From Pseudaminobacter salicylatoxidans (GTDB lineage: Bacteria > Pseudomonadota > Alphaproteobacteria > Rhizobiales > Rhizobiaceae): DNA of 64,000 nucleotides. Each line of letters starts with the position of its first letter. The stretch's first letter is position 1. This document shows positions 36,562 to 46,004 of this stretch, piece after piece. The position numbers and the translations under genes are program-made. The stretch covers positions 1 through 64,000 of the forward strand of contig NZ_QGGG01000020.1 of assembly GCF_003148475.1 (NCBI RefSeq). Direction: 5' to 3'. Under the pieces are notes generated by a model. That model did no database searches. It was not told where the DNA came from and worked only from the letters and a program-made list of their open reading frames with translations.

Positions 36562-38343
36562 TCAACCTTGGTTTGCCTTCGAAAACTTCTTCTTCGGTTT
36601 CCTGGGGGCAGGAGCGCCGGCCTGCTTGGCGGCCTTGCCTTTCGGCTTCGGCTTGAACTTGCCCTTCTTTTCGCTGTTCCAGCCGCTCGCTTCACGCACG
36701 GGCTTTTCGCGCGGGGGTGCCTTGCCGTCGATCCGCTGGATCGTCACGCCTTTTTCACCGGTGCCGGCTTCCTGGACGGTTGCCCAAAAAGCGTTGGCCT
36801 TGTCGCCGGCGATCTCGAAGTGGCTGTCGGCGTCGTTGATCCTGATTGAGCCGACAGCACGCTTGGTGATGTGCCCGGCCTTGCAGATCATCGGCAACAG
36901 CCAGCGCGGCTCGGCGCGATGCTTGCGGCCGACAGTGACGCGGAACCAGACGCCATTGTCGAAATCGCTGCGGTCGCGGGGCGCGAAATCCTCGCGCGCT
37001 TTGCCGCGCGGTGCCTTTTCCACATAGGCAGGCACTTCCGACAGCTCTTCCGGCACGGGTCGCGAGGAAAGCTGCAGCCGAAGATAGGCGGCGGCGATGT
37101 TTTCGGCGCCATGCGCCTCCATCAGTTCGCGCACGAAGGTGATCTCGTCCTCGCTCGGGGCGAGGGCGAGTGCCGGATCGTCGAGAATGCGCTGCCGGTT
37201 GTGATGCTCGATGTCGCTGGCTGTCGGCGCGGGGACGACGGTGGCGGTGAGTTTTGCCAGTTTCAGCACGCGGTTGGCGGCGCCGCGGCGATGCAGCGGC
37301 ACGATCAGCGCGCAGATACCCTTGCGGCCGGCGCGACCGGTGCGGCCGGAACGGTGCAGCAGCGTATCGGGATTGCTCGGCAGATCGGCATGGATGACAA
37401 GCCCGAGATTGGGCAGGTCGATGCCGCGCGCCGCCACGTCGGTGGCCACGCACACGCGGGCGCGGCCGTCGCGCATGGCCTGCAGCGCATTGGTGCGCTC
37501 GGCCTGGCTGAGTTCGCCCGACAGCGACACCACCGGAAAGCCGCGATTGGAGAGGCGGCTGGTCAGATGCTTCACCGCCTCGCGGGTGTGGCAGAAGACG
37601 ATCGCGTTCTGCTGGTCGTGGAAAAGCAGCGTGTTGATGATGGCATTCTCGCGGTCGGCCGGCGCAACGAAAATCTGCTGATATTCGATGTCGCTGTGCT
37701 GGTCGCTCGAACCTTGCACGACGATGCGCTGCGCGTTCTGCTGGAAACGCCGGGCAAGCTGCTCGATCTGCGGCGGCACGGTGGCAGAAAACAACAGCGT
37801 GCGCCGTTCGGCAGGGGCGGCGGCAAGGATGAATTCGAGATCGTCGCGGAAGCCGAGGTCGAGCATCTCGTCGGCCTCGTCGAGCACGACCGCGCGCAGT
37901 TCCGAAATATCGAGCGAGCCGCGCGTGATGTGATCGCGCAGGCGGCCCGGTGTGCCGACGACGATGTGGGCGCCCTCATCGAGCGCGCGACGTTCGCGGC
38001 GCATGTCCATGCCGCCGACGCAGGAGGCGATACGCGCTCCGGTTTCGCGATAGAGCCATTCGAGTTCGCGGCGCACCTGCATGGCCAGTTCGCGCGTGGG
38101 AGCGACAATCAGCGCCAGCGGCAGACCGGCGGGGTCGAAACGCTCGCGGCTGCCGAGCAGGGTAGGGGCAACGGCGATGCCGAAGGCGACGGTCTTGCCG
38201 GAGCCGGTCTGGGCGGAAACCAGAAGGTCGGCATCGCGTGCTTCCGGTTGCAGCATGGCGTTCTGGACGGGCGTCAGCGCCTCATATCCACGCGATGCGA
38301 GAGCGGCCGCCAGCGCGGGCGCCATCATGGCGAATTCAGTCAA
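36562..38343 (-). CDS. DEAD-box RNA helicase with DbpA-type RNA-binding domain
   Basis: 593 aa. In order: AQTGSGKT, PTRELAMQ, TPGRLRDH, DEAD (VLDEADEMLDLG), SAT, HRSGRTGRAGR, then a DbpA-like domain (about 470-540) and a Lys/Pro-rich basic tail. This composition fits CsdA/DeaD- or DbpA-like helicases that act in ribosome assembly and cold adaptation. I cannot place it in a single orthologous group. It is 163 nt upstream of rplY. Confidence 0.92.
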   Translation of the reverse strand: MTEFAMMAPALAAALASRGYEALTPVQNAMLQPEARDADLLVSAQTGSGKTVAFGIAVAPTLLGSRERFDPAGLPLALIVAPTRELAMQVRRELEWLYRETGARIASCVGGMDMRRERRALDEGAHIVVGTPGRLRDHITRGSLDISELRAVVLDEADEMLDLGFRDDLEFILAAAPAERRTLLFSATVPPQIEQLARRFQQNAQRIVVQGSSDQHSDIEYQQIFVAPADRENAIINTLLFHDQQNAIVFCHTREAVKHLTSRLSNRGFPVVSLSGELSQAERTNALQAMRDGRARVCVATDVAARGIDLPNLGLVIHADLPSNPDTLLHRSGRTGRAGRKGICALIVPLHRRGAANRVLKLAKLTATVVPAPTASDIEHHNRQRILDDPALALAPSEDEITFVRELMEAHGAENIAAAYLRLQLSSRPVPEELSEVPAYVEKAPRGKAREDFAPRDRSDFDNGVWFRVTVGRKHRAEPRWLLPMICKAGHITKRAVGSIRINDADSHFEIAGDKANAFWATVQEAGTGEKGVTIQRIDGKAPPREKPVREASGWNSEKKGKFKPKPKGKAAKQAGAPAPRKPKKKFSKANQG

Positions 38344-38490
38344 AGGTCAGGCTTTCGTATGGGGGCGACAGGCCGCTCGGTCAGCGGCGCGCATTTCGGT
38401 TGGCGGCTTCCCTAGCTGTTGCCGGCCATTTCGGCAAGCAGGGTCGCTTCAATTAACCGCTACCGGAAGCGATTTTGACCTCCGGATACG

Positions 38491-38527
38491 GCAAAGGCGC
38501 GGACGGTTTTGCCATCCGCGCCTTTGC
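38491..38527. terminator. 13-bp hairpin after prs
   Basis: GCAAAGGCGCGGA and TCCGCGCCTTTGC are perfectly paired around CGGTTTTGCCA, 24 nt past the prs stop on the minus strand. There is no long T-run after it, so it is either a rho-assisted terminator or 3' stabiliser. Confidence 0.65.
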
Positions 38528-38550
38528 AATGTGGTTCGATCGAGCTGCGA

Positions 38551-39486
38551 TCAGTCGAACAGGCTGGAGACGGATTCTTCCGAAGCCGTGCGCGAAATCG
38601 CTTCGCCGATCAGGTCGCCGATGGACAGGACACGCACATTGTGGGCCGCATCGATGGCGGAAGTGGGCTGGATGGAATCGGTGATGACCAGTTCCTGCAG
38701 CTTGGAGCCGGCGATGCGCTCCACCGCGCCGCCCGAAAGCACGCCGTGGGTGATGTAGGCCGTGACGCTGGTGGCGCCGTTGGCAAGCAGCGCGTCGCCC
38801 GCGTTGCACAGCGTGCCGCCGGAATCGACGATGTCGTCGATGAGCAGGCAGTCCTTGCCGCGCACGTCGCCGATGACGTTCATGACTTCCGACTCGCCCG
38901 GGCGTTCGCGGCGCTTGTCGACGATGGCGAGCTGGGCATCGAGGCGCTTGGCCAGCGCACGGGCGCGCACCACGCCGCCGACGTCCGGCGAGACGACCAT
39001 GACGTTGTTGAGCTGCTTGTACTTGGCCTTCACGTCGCGCGCCATGACCGGCACGGCGAACAGGTTGTCGGTCGGGATGTCGAAGAAGCCCTGGATCTGG
39101 CCAGCGTGAAGATCGAGCGTCAGCACGCGGTTGGCGCCGGCGCGCGCGATCATGTTGGCCACCAGCTTGGCCGAGATCGGTGTGCGGCCCGACGCGCGGC
39201 GATCCTGGCGCGCATAACCGAAATAGGGGATGACCGCCGTGATGCGCCGCGCCGACGAGCGCATGAAGGCATCGATCATGATGAGCAGTTCCATCAGATG
39301 ATCGTTGGTCGGGAAGGAGGTGGACTGGAGGATGAAGACGTCTTCGCCGCGAACGTTTTCCTGGATTTCGACGAAGATTTCCTGATCGGCGAAGCGCCGA
39401 ACGCTGGCCTTGCCCAGCGGAATGTTGAGATAGCGTGCGACGGCTTCTGCCAGCGCCCGGTTGGAGTTGCCTGCGAAGAGTTTCAT
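38551..39486 (-). CDS. prs: Ribose-phosphate pyrophosphokinase
   Basis: 311 aa. [20 protein letters not shown] at the start, the flexible ATP loop region, and [20 protein letters not shown] (PRPP/ribose-5-P loop) are diagnostic of class I Prs. It makes PRPP for nucleotide, His and Trp synthesis. The gene stands alone with its own 3' hairpin. Confidence 0.97.
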   Translation of the reverse strand: MKLFAGNSNRALAEAVARYLNIPLGKASVRRFADQEIFVEIQENVRGEDVFILQSTSFPTNDHLMELLIMIDAFMRSSARRITAVIPYFGYARQDRRASGRTPISAKLVANMIARAGANRVLTLDLHAGQIQGFFDIPTDNLFAVPVMARDVKAKYKQLNNVMVVSPDVGGVVRARALAKRLDAQLAIVDKRRERPGESEVMNVIGDVRGKDCLLIDDIVDSGGTLCNAGDALLANGATSVTAYITHGVLSGGAVERIAGSKLQELVITDSIQPTSAIDAAHNVRVLSIGDLIGEAISRTASEESVSSLFD

Positions 39487-39631
39487 GACCGACCCTGGCG
39501 GAAATTTCAGAGGAAGAATTTAGCGGGCTTTTAGCGGGCTGTGCCGTCAATGCAAGCGGAGTCGTCGCTTTTCGACCATTTTTGCCGCAAATGCGTCCAA
39601 ACGCCCGAGTCGATTGTGGGGTTAAATCGGT

Positions 39632-40204
39632 TCAACCGGTTTGGCCGCTGAGCCAGCTCGCCAGTTCGCTCACTGTCGAGTCGGCGATAGCCTGCATGGC
39701 GGCGGGCGGAACCGCGCCCCAGCCCTCGGTTCCGGAGGTCGCTGCCTTCTGCTGGCCGTTGATGCGGTGCAGGCGATTGCCGTCCGGGTCGTAGACATCC
39801 CAGACATAGACGACGGTCGTTTCCTTGCCTTCCGTCAGAGCCGAGAAATAGCCCTTCAGCACATGGGTGGTGGGCGCCGTGTCTGTGGAGCCGGCGAGAC
39901 GGATGCCGCGCTCGCGCGCCTTGAGCGCCAGCCGTTCGGTGAGCGGCGCGGCAGCCTCCACGCTGGGGCCGACGATGGGGGCGATCTGCATGCGAATATT
40001 TTGTGCAATCGGCCTCGTGGGGGCAGTCGCATCGCTCGAAGCCGTGACCGACGATGTCACAGTGGATGCGATTGCCGAGCCATCGGCCTGCTGCTGGGCA
40101 GCGATGGCGGAAGGCTCGAGCACGTCCTGGGTGCTCGTGCAGGCGGAAAGGGAGACAACGGCCAACAGTGCCAGCGCCGCGAAAGGCAACCGCCTCGACG
40201 TCAT
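39632..40204 (-). CDS. Putative lipoprotein
   Basis: 190 aa. The signal sequence ends in LSAC, a lipobox, so Cys22 would be lipidated by Lgt (encoded 3 kb away). Ala/Ser/Thr-rich up to about residue 60, then a globular C-terminal domain with THVLKGYFSALTEGKETTVV and VWDVYDPDGNRLHRI. Function unknown. Start MTSRRLP at 40204; the frame upstream is not supported. Confidence 0.72.
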   Translation of the reverse strand: MTSRRLPFAALALLAVVSLSACTSTQDVLEPSAIAAQQQADGSAIASTVTSSVTASSDATAPTRPIAQNIRMQIAPIVGPSVEAAAPLTERLALKARERGIRLAGSTDTAPTTHVLKGYFSALTEGKETTVVYVWDVYDPDGNRLHRINGQQKAATSGTEGWGAVPPAAMQAIADSTVSELASWLSGQTG

Positions 40205-40252
40205 TTCACCCCCTGCATGCAAATGCTCCACGATTCTTGCAACCTGCCGGAT

Positions 40253-41404
40253 TCACTGCACGATCAGGTCGAGATCATGGCGCGAAAGTGGCCGCGGCTG
40301 CGTATCCGTCGTCAGATAGGTGCGCCCCAGCGTCATTGCCGTTTCGGTCTCGGAATCCATGATGATCATATGCGCAAAAAGCGTCATGTCCGGCGCGATC
40401 GGCTCGGGATTGCCCTGATAGAACATGGGCATGTCCATCCAGGACGGCGCAAAGCGCGCGCCCAGCGAATAGCCGCAGGCGTTGAGCCGATGCTTGGTCA
40501 GGCCATGCGCCTCCATGGTGCGTGCATGCGCATCGAATACGTCGCCGAAGGTGTTGCCGGGGCTCATCGCCTTCTCGACCGCCAGCAGCGCGTCGCGGGC
40601 TGCCTCGAACAATTCCTGATGGCGCTTGGAGACCTTGCCGGTCAGCACGGTGCGCATCATGGCGGCATGGTAGTGATTGTAGACGCCGGCCCATTCCAGC
40701 GTGAGCTGGTCGTTCTTGTTGAGCTTGCGGCGGCCCGATTTGTAGCGGCACAGCAGCGCGTCCGGGCCGGATCCGACGATGAATTCATTGGCCGGATAGT
40801 CGCCGCCGCCCTCGAAGATCGCGCCCTGCATGGCGGCGAGGATCGCACCTTCGTCGCCGCCCTGCCTGATGAGCGGCAAGGCGGCGTCGAGCGCCGCGTC
40901 GGCAAGCTCGGCGGCCTTTTCCACCTTCTTGATTTCGGCCGGGCTCTTGAACAGGCGCAGCCGCGAGACGATGCCGGAAGCATCGGCGATCTGCCCGAAG
41001 GTCTGCAGCAACTCGTCCAGCCGGCGACCATTGTAGGCGGTGAGGCCATGCGTGTCGTATTCGATGCCGATGCGCGCGCCGAGCAGGTCGAGGTCGTTGA
41101 GCAGGTTGCGCAGATCGAGCGCGGGGTTGGAACCGTCGCGGTCGGTCCACAGCACGATATTGTCAATGATCGAGGTCTGGCGCGCCTGCCGCAAGTCCGC
41201 CGAGCGCGTCAGCAGCGTCATCGACCCGTCTGCCTTCACGACGAGACACTGGAAGAAGCAGAAGCCGAACGTATCGTAGCCGGTCAGCCAGTACATGCTC
41301 TCCTGCGCGAACAGCAGAACGGCATCGAGCTTCTTCTCGGCCATTTCGATGATCAGGCGGTCGCGACGTGCGTCAAATTCGGAGCGTTCGAAATGCAGCG
41401 CCAT
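40253..41404 (-). CDS. M24 (pita-bread) family protein, ectoine-hydrolase-like, metal ligands absent
   Basis: 383 aa. N-terminal creatinase-type domain (about 1-150) and C-terminal pita-bread domain. The canonical metal ligands are replaced: TLEWAGVYNHYHAAMMRT stands where aminopeptidase P has two Asp, and CGYSLGARFAPSWMD where the His motif should be, with FAHMIIMD in place of the Glu. This is the pattern of creatinase and ectoine hydrolase DoeA, which work without metal. It may therefore hydrolyse a small amidine or amide substrate. No doe genes are adjacent. It is immediately downstream of pgeF (ATGA overlap). Confidence 0.75.
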   Translation of the reverse strand: MALHFERSEFDARRDRLIIEMAEKKLDAVLLFAQESMYWLTGYDTFGFCFFQCLVVKADGSMTLLTRSADLRQARQTSIIDNIVLWTDRDGSNPALDLRNLLNDLDLLGARIGIEYDTHGLTAYNGRRLDELLQTFGQIADASGIVSRLRLFKSPAEIKKVEKAAELADAALDAALPLIRQGGDEGAILAAMQGAIFEGGGDYPANEFIVGSGPDALLCRYKSGRRKLNKNDQLTLEWAGVYNHYHAAMMRTVLTGKVSKRHQELFEAARDALLAVEKAMSPGNTFGDVFDAHARTMEAHGLTKHRLNACGYSLGARFAPSWMDMPMFYQGNPEPIAPDMTLFAHMIIMDSETETAMTLGRTYLTTDTQPRPLSRHDLDLIVQ

Positions 41405-42198
41405 CAATTCCCCTCCAGAACGATTGCTGAAATCTGCCGGCCGTAATCCGCCTCCTTGCGGTGGGTGGAGCGGCGGTAGGAATAGAAAAGATCTTCTTCC
41501 GCATAGGTGCAGCGGTCGAGGCATTCGGCCGCGACGCCGAATCTGCGAAGGCGATCCACGGTGTAGGTATTGAGATCGAACATCGAATGGCCGGCGTTTT
41601 GCGAAGGCGCGAAATAGCGTTCATTGTCCGCATCGGCGGCCAGAAAGCGCTCCACGAATTCCGGGCCGACCTCATAGTTCTCCGGTCCGATGGAGGGGCC
41701 GAGCACGGCGATGATGTTCTCGCGCCGCGCGCCCAGGCTTTCCATGGTGGTGACGGTGTTTTCGAGCACGCCGCCGAAAGCGCCCTTCCAGCCGGCATGC
41801 GCCGCGCCAATGATGCGCGCCTGCGGGTCGGCGAACAGCACCGGTCCGCAATCGGCGGTCGAGGCGCCGACGGCGATGCCGGGCCGATCGGTAACGATGG
41901 CATCGCCCTTCGGGCGCTCGCCGGTGAAGGGCTCGCGCGCAACGATGACATCGGGGGAGTGAATCTGATGAGCGCTCAGCAGCGAATCGGCGGTCACTCC
42001 CATCCATGCAGCCACGCGGCGTCTGTTCTCGCGCACCAGGGTGGGGTCATCGGACGAACCCGTGCCGATGTTGAGGCCTTGATAGATGCCTTCGGAAACG
42101 CCGCCGACGCGGGTGAAATAGCCGTGCCGGATGCCGTTGGGCTCAGCTTCGTCGAGACGCGCGGAGCGGATTGGATTGAGCGTCGATCGATCTGACAT
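41404..42198 (-). CDS. pgeF: Peptidoglycan editing factor PgeF (laccase-domain protein)
   Basis: 264 aa. VGASTADCGPVLFADPQ and GAAHAGWKGAFGGVLE are the two metal-coordinating blocks of the YfiH/PgeF family (His, Cys, His). The family removes misincorporated L-Ser or Gly from UDP-MurNAc peptide. Starts at MSDRSTL (42198); it follows midA and overlaps the start of the M24 gene. Confidence 0.9.
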   Translation of the reverse strand: MSDRSTLNPIRSARLDEAEPNGIRHGYFTRVGGVSEGIYQGLNIGTGSSDDPTLVRENRRRVAAWMGVTADSLLSAHQIHSPDVIVAREPFTGERPKGDAIVTDRPGIAVGASTADCGPVLFADPQARIIGAAHAGWKGAFGGVLENTVTTMESLGARRENIIAVLGPSIGPENYEVGPEFVERFLAADADNERYFAPSQNAGHSMFDLNTYTVDRLRRFGVAAECLDRCTYAEEDLFYSYRRSTHRKEADYGRQISAIVLEGN

Positions 42199-42305
42199 GG
42201 CCCGCCTTGTTCTTTGCAAAGGCGGTTCCGTCAAGGCGAAAATCATTCACGCCGCCGGGGCCTTCGCTCGCGAGCATGGGACAGTGGGGCAGCCGACAGG
42301 TCAAG

Positions 42306-43394
42306 TCAATCCGCCTTGGAGAAGGGCGGAAGCTGGATTTCCGGGCGTGCCACGGCAAGCACCTTGAAGAGATTTCCCATCGCGTCGGGTCCGGCAAGGC
42401 GCTCCACTTCGCTGTGGATTTTCTCTCGGCCCGCGGCGTCGAGAGGTGCGCCGAGGCTGCCGGCGCGTTCCAGAAGACCCATGCCGAGCAGGAAGTCGCC
42501 CTGCGTGGCAAAATGTGGCGCGAGCCCGTGGACGCGCGCGGCCATCGCCAGCGCGTGGAAATCGACATGGGATGTCAGGTCAGCCTCGCCGGGACTTTCC
42601 AGAACATCCTCGTAACGGTGCTTTCGCAGCGCCTGCAGCGTGTCGCCGACGCCGGGCTCGAGATAGCCATAGTCGATGAACAGCCCGGCGCCCCCGGAGG
42701 ACGAGATGCGCGCGGCTATCGTCTCCATGAGGGCGCTGCGGGCCGGTGCAACTTCCACGACAGCGCCTTCGGGCGCGGTCGCGGCATCGGTCGGCAGCAA
42801 TGCGGGGTCGACCGAACCGGCGCCCGCGACGAAGCGCAGGTTTCCCGCGTCGTCGAGATCGATCGCGCGTTCGCGCCATGCGCCGCCAGCGCGGACGAAC
42901 TGACGGATCGGAATGGCGTCGAAAAGCTCATTGCCGACGATGAACAGCGGCAGGTGCGGCAGCGCATCGACGCTGTGGTGCCAGCTTGCGCGGGCTGCGG
43001 CATCGCCGAGCGTTCGCTTCTGTATGTCCGTCAGGCGCGGGCTGGTCTCGACCATGGCGACGCTTGCCTGAGCGGCAAAGGCCGGATCGAGCTTCGACAG
43101 GGTGCGCAGCATGTCCTTCATCAGCGTGCCGCGACCGGGGCCGATTTCGGCCAGCACGAAGGGGGAGGTGCGGCCGGCCGCATCCCATGCCGTGCGCAGC
43201 CATATCGCGACCAGTTCGCCGAACATCTGGCTGATTTCGGGAGCCGTGGTGAAGTCGCCCTCCGTGCCGAAGGGCTCGCGGGTCGTGTAATAACCCTGCT
43301 TCGGATCGAACAGGCAAAGCGCCATATAATCGGCCACCGAAAGGGGACCGCTGGCGAGCACCAGATCGGCGATGCGTTGTTTCAGGCCGGTCAT
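42306..43394 (-). CDS. SAM-dependent methyltransferase, MidA/NDUFAF7 family
   Basis: 362 aa. [16 protein letters not shown] is the SAM-binding motif I, with [14 protein letters not shown] upstream and [12 protein letters not shown] downstream, the family signature. Mitochondrial relatives dimethylate an Arg in complex I. The bacterial target is not certain. ATG 43394 overlaps the lgt stop by 4 nt (midA downstream of lgt). Confidence 0.88.
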   Translation of the reverse strand: MTGLKQRIADLVLASGPLSVADYMALCLFDPKQGYYTTREPFGTEGDFTTAPEISQMFGELVAIWLRTAWDAAGRTSPFVLAEIGPGRGTLMKDMLRTLSKLDPAFAAQASVAMVETSPRLTDIQKRTLGDAAARASWHHSVDALPHLPLFIVGNELFDAIPIRQFVRAGGAWRERAIDLDDAGNLRFVAGAGSVDPALLPTDAATAPEGAVVEVAPARSALMETIAARISSSGGAGLFIDYGYLEPGVGDTLQALRKHRYEDVLESPGEADLTSHVDFHALAMAARVHGLAPHFATQGDFLLGMGLLERAGSLGAPLDAAGREKIHSEVERLAGPDAMGNLFKVLAVARPEIQLPPFSKAD

Positions 43395-44245
43395 GCCGTC
43401 TTGGGCTCGGAGGCGGTGGGCTTGGCGGTCAACATGGCCCACAGGCCGATCAGCACCATGGGCGTCGAGAGCACCATGCCCATGGTGAGCCAGCCGCCGA
43501 ACAGGTAGCCGAGTTGCTGGTCGGGCTCGCGGAAGAACTCGACGAAGATGCGCGATGCGCCATAGCCGGCCACGAAGGCACCCGCGACGAAGCCGGGCGA
43601 CTTCAGCTTGAAGAAATGGTGGGTGAGAATGCGCAGCAGCACGAACAGCACCAGCCCCTCCAGCGCCGCCTCGTAGAGCTGGCTCGGGTGGCGGGTGAAC
43701 GGGCCGCCATTGGGGAACTGGATTGCCCAGGGCACGTCGGTCGGCCTGCCCCACAGCTCGGAGTTGATGAAGTTGGTGAGCCGCACGAGGCCGAGCGCCA
43801 CCGGCACGCCGGCGGCGATCACGTCGAACATGGTCCAGACGGGAATGCGGCGCGAGCGCGCGAACAGGATCATCGCCAGTGTGGTGCCGGCAAAGCCGCC
43901 GTGGAAGGACATGCCGCCCTGCCAGACGGCGAAGATGTCGAGCGGATTGGCCAGATACCGTTCAAAATCGTAGAACAGCACATAGCCCGTGCGGCCGCCC
44001 AGAACCACGCCGACCGCAGCCCAGACGAGAAAGTCGTCGAGGTCTTCCGGCTTCATCGGCAGCTTGCCGTCGGTCCACAGCCTGGGATTGGTCACCAGCC
44101 GGCGGCCATACCACCAGGCGAATAGGATGCCGACAATATAGGCCACGCCGTACCAGTGGATCGCCAGCGGTCCGATTTGAACGATGACCGGATCGATATT
44201 CGGAAAGGGCAGGGCAGCCAGCGGCAGGGCAAGATATTCGCTCAA
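43391..44245 (-). CDS. lgt: Prolipoprotein diacylglyceryl transferase
   Basis: 284 aa, about seven transmembrane helices. The Lgt signature region [18 protein letters not shown] and the [15 protein letters not shown] motif are present. It transfers diacylglycerol from phosphatidylglycerol to the lipobox Cys in the inner membrane. It starts the lgt-midA-pgeF-M24 operon. Confidence 0.95.
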   Translation of the reverse strand: MSEYLALPLAALPFPNIDPVIVQIGPLAIHWYGVAYIVGILFAWWYGRRLVTNPRLWTDGKLPMKPEDLDDFLVWAAVGVVLGGRTGYVLFYDFERYLANPLDIFAVWQGGMSFHGGFAGTTLAMILFARSRRIPVWTMFDVIAAGVPVALGLVRLTNFINSELWGRPTDVPWAIQFPNGGPFTRHPSQLYEAALEGLVLFVLLRILTHHFFKLKSPGFVAGAFVAGYGASRIFVEFFREPDQQLGYLFGGWLTMGMVLSTPMVLIGLWAMLTAKPTASEPKTA

Positions 44246-44409
44246 GAAGGTCTCCCGGTCGGACGAACGGTTCGGCGCGGACCATGCGGCAGGCTTTTGG
44301 CATGGTCAAGGCAGTGCGGCTTCATGGCATTCGGTGTCTGCGCAACGCTACAGTCTTGCATTCATGGCGTCACGGCACTAACTCGAAGGGGCAAACGTGA
44401 GGTGCTGCA

Positions 44410-44721
44410 ATGTCGACCGGTCCGAACCGTATTCTGGATGAATTCGCCAAGCTGGTGACCGATGCCGCGGGCGCGGCGCAAGGGGTTCGCCGCGAGGTCG
44501 AAACCGCTTTCAAGAGCCAGGCCGAGCGTGTCCTCAATTCGATGGATCTGGTGCAGCGCGAGGAGTTCGAGGCGCTGCGCGAAATGACGTTGAAGGTCCG
44601 TGCCGAGAACGAGCGGCTGGCATCGCGGGTCGCGGAACTCGAAGCAAAACTGGCGAATTCTTCCGATGATGCGCCGGATACGGTTGCCAGGCGCTCGGCA
44701 AAGACTTCATCCAAAAAATAA
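44410..44721 (+). CDS. ubiK: Ubiquinone biosynthesis accessory factor UbiK
   Basis: 103 aa. NRILDEFAKLVTDAAGAAQG and REEFEALREM then a C-terminal coiled coil (about 60-95, ENERLASRVAELEAKLA) fit UbiK (YqiC/BMFP). It helps assemble the UbiJ-UbiK lipid-binding complex. It is divergent from lgt, as is common in Rhizobiales. Confidence 0.9.
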   Translation: MSTGPNRILDEFAKLVTDAAGAAQGVRREVETAFKSQAERVLNSMDLVQREEFEALREMTLKVRAENERLASRVAELEAKLANSSDDAPDTVARRSAKTSSKK

Positions 44722-45042
44722 TTCATTAACCTTATCCACAGAGCCATATCTGAAAAAGCGCTTTCGGCTGAATCGCTTATCCGGCTTGCATGAAATTCTG
44801 AGTCAGCCACTTTCCACACCCTTCTGGCCTGCCCGACAAAAAGGGGCTGGTCACGCGACTCTGCATCAATACACTGAATTTGTTGCATGATTCGGAACCG
44901 GATCATGTGCCGGGCGGTGGGGCTCCGGTTCAAGTGTTCCTGTGTTGATCTGTCCTCCCGACCGAATTTTCAGATTACGTATGCGTTCGCGTGTGCCCGT
45001 CCCGCGGAGCAAGTTGTGCTCCGAGAACGTCAGGAAGCTTTT
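44722..45042. other. 321-bp intergenic gap between ubiK and ybjN
   Basis: I see no gene. TTAACC with a T-rich start follows ubiK. There is a promoter-like stretch near 44940-44990 and AGGAAG before the next ATG. No repeat or hairpin of note. Confidence 0.5.
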
Positions 45043-45543
45043 ATGGAACTTGTCGAACTGGAATTCGCACGCGAGATCCACCCGGTGGATGTGATCGAAC
45101 AGGTCGCGCACAACAATGAATGGTCGTTCGAGCGCACCGGCGACGACGAGATCGCCATCTCCGTTACCGGTACATGGACGGACTACCATGTATCCTTCTC
45201 GTGGATGGAGGATTTCGAGGCGCTGCATCTGGCCTGCGCCTTCGACATCAGGGTTCCCGAGACGCGCGCCGTCGAGATCATGCGGCTGCTGTCGCTGATA
45301 AACGAGCAGATGCTGTTCGGCCATTTCGACCTGTGGGAGCAGGAGGGCGCCATCATGTTCCGCCAGTCGCTTCTCCTGGCCGGCGGGGTCGAACCGACAA
45401 GCCAGCAGGTCGAAGTGCTGCTTTCCTCCGCGCTTGAAGCCTGCGAATGCTATTTCCAGGCATTCCAGTTCGTGGTCTGGTCGGGCACTTCGGCAAGGGA
45501 TGCGCTGGCAAGCGTCCTGTTCGAAACCCACGGCAATGCCTGA
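45043..45543 (+). CDS. YbjN domain protein
   Basis: 166 aa, acidic, soluble. Contains [20 protein letters not shown] and [20 protein letters not shown], the central pattern of the YbjN sensor-like family (secretion-chaperone-like fold). The function is not settled. I chose ATG 45043 with AGGAAG upstream; the open frame from 44887 lacks a ribosome site. Confidence 0.85.
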   Translation: MELVELEFAREIHPVDVIEQVAHNNEWSFERTGDDEIAISVTGTWTDYHVSFSWMEDFEALHLACAFDIRVPETRAVEIMRLLSLINEQMLFGHFDLWEQEGAIMFRQSLLLAGGVEPTSQQVEVLLSSALEACECYFQAFQFVVWSGTSARDALASVLFETHGNA

Positions 45544-45566
45544 GACGCCTGATCGGGACGTTTGGA

Positions 45567-45929
45567 ATGACTGCGCATAGCACCGGAAGAAAAGCCGAGA
45601 TCACCTTCGCCGATTTCGACCGTGTCGATATCCGCGCCGGCACCATCGTGGAGGCCGAATCCTTTCCCGAGGCGCGCAAGCCTGCGTTCAAGCTGAAGAT
45701 CGATTTTGGCCCTGAGATTGGCATAAAGAAGTCGTCCGCCCAGATCACGAAGCACTACACGGTGGAGACGCTGATCGGCCGTCAGGTCTTCGCGGTGGTC
45801 AACTTCCCGCCGCGCCAGATCGGCAAGTTCATGTCGGAGGTGCTGACGCTGGGCTTTCCGGATGAAGACGGGGAAGTCGTTCTGGGCGCCATCGAGCGCC
45901 GGGTGCCCGATGGCGGGCGCCTTTTTTGA
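45567..45929 (+). CDS. csaA: tRNA-binding OB-fold protein, CsaA-like
   Basis: 120 aa. The OB-fold start [20 protein letters not shown] and [20 protein letters not shown] at the end match CsaA, a dimeric tRNA-binding domain. It is 23 nt after ybjN on the same strand. A terminator overlaps its last codons. Confidence 0.88.
   Translation: MTAHSTGRKAEITFADFDRVDIRAGTIVEAESFPEARKPAFKLKIDFGPEIGIKKSSAQITKHYTVETLIGRQVFAVVNFPPRQIGKFMSEVLTLGFPDEDGEVVLGAIERRVPDGGRLF
45902..45927 (+). terminator. Intrinsic terminator overlapping csaA 3' end
   Basis: GGTGCCCG-ATGG-CGGGCGCC followed by TTTTTT; the hairpin includes the final codons and stop region of csaA. Confidence 0.88.
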
Positions 45930-46004
45930 GATTATTACCCTGACGTAAAGCCCGGATACTGCCGCATACGCAATCTTTTGGGCCCTGGCCGATGTGACCG
46001 CCCG

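Noticed and set aside
39519-39540. Tandem TTAGCGGGCTT / TTAGCGGGCTG repeat before prs
   Set aside because: Only two units of 11 bp; likely chance or replication slippage.
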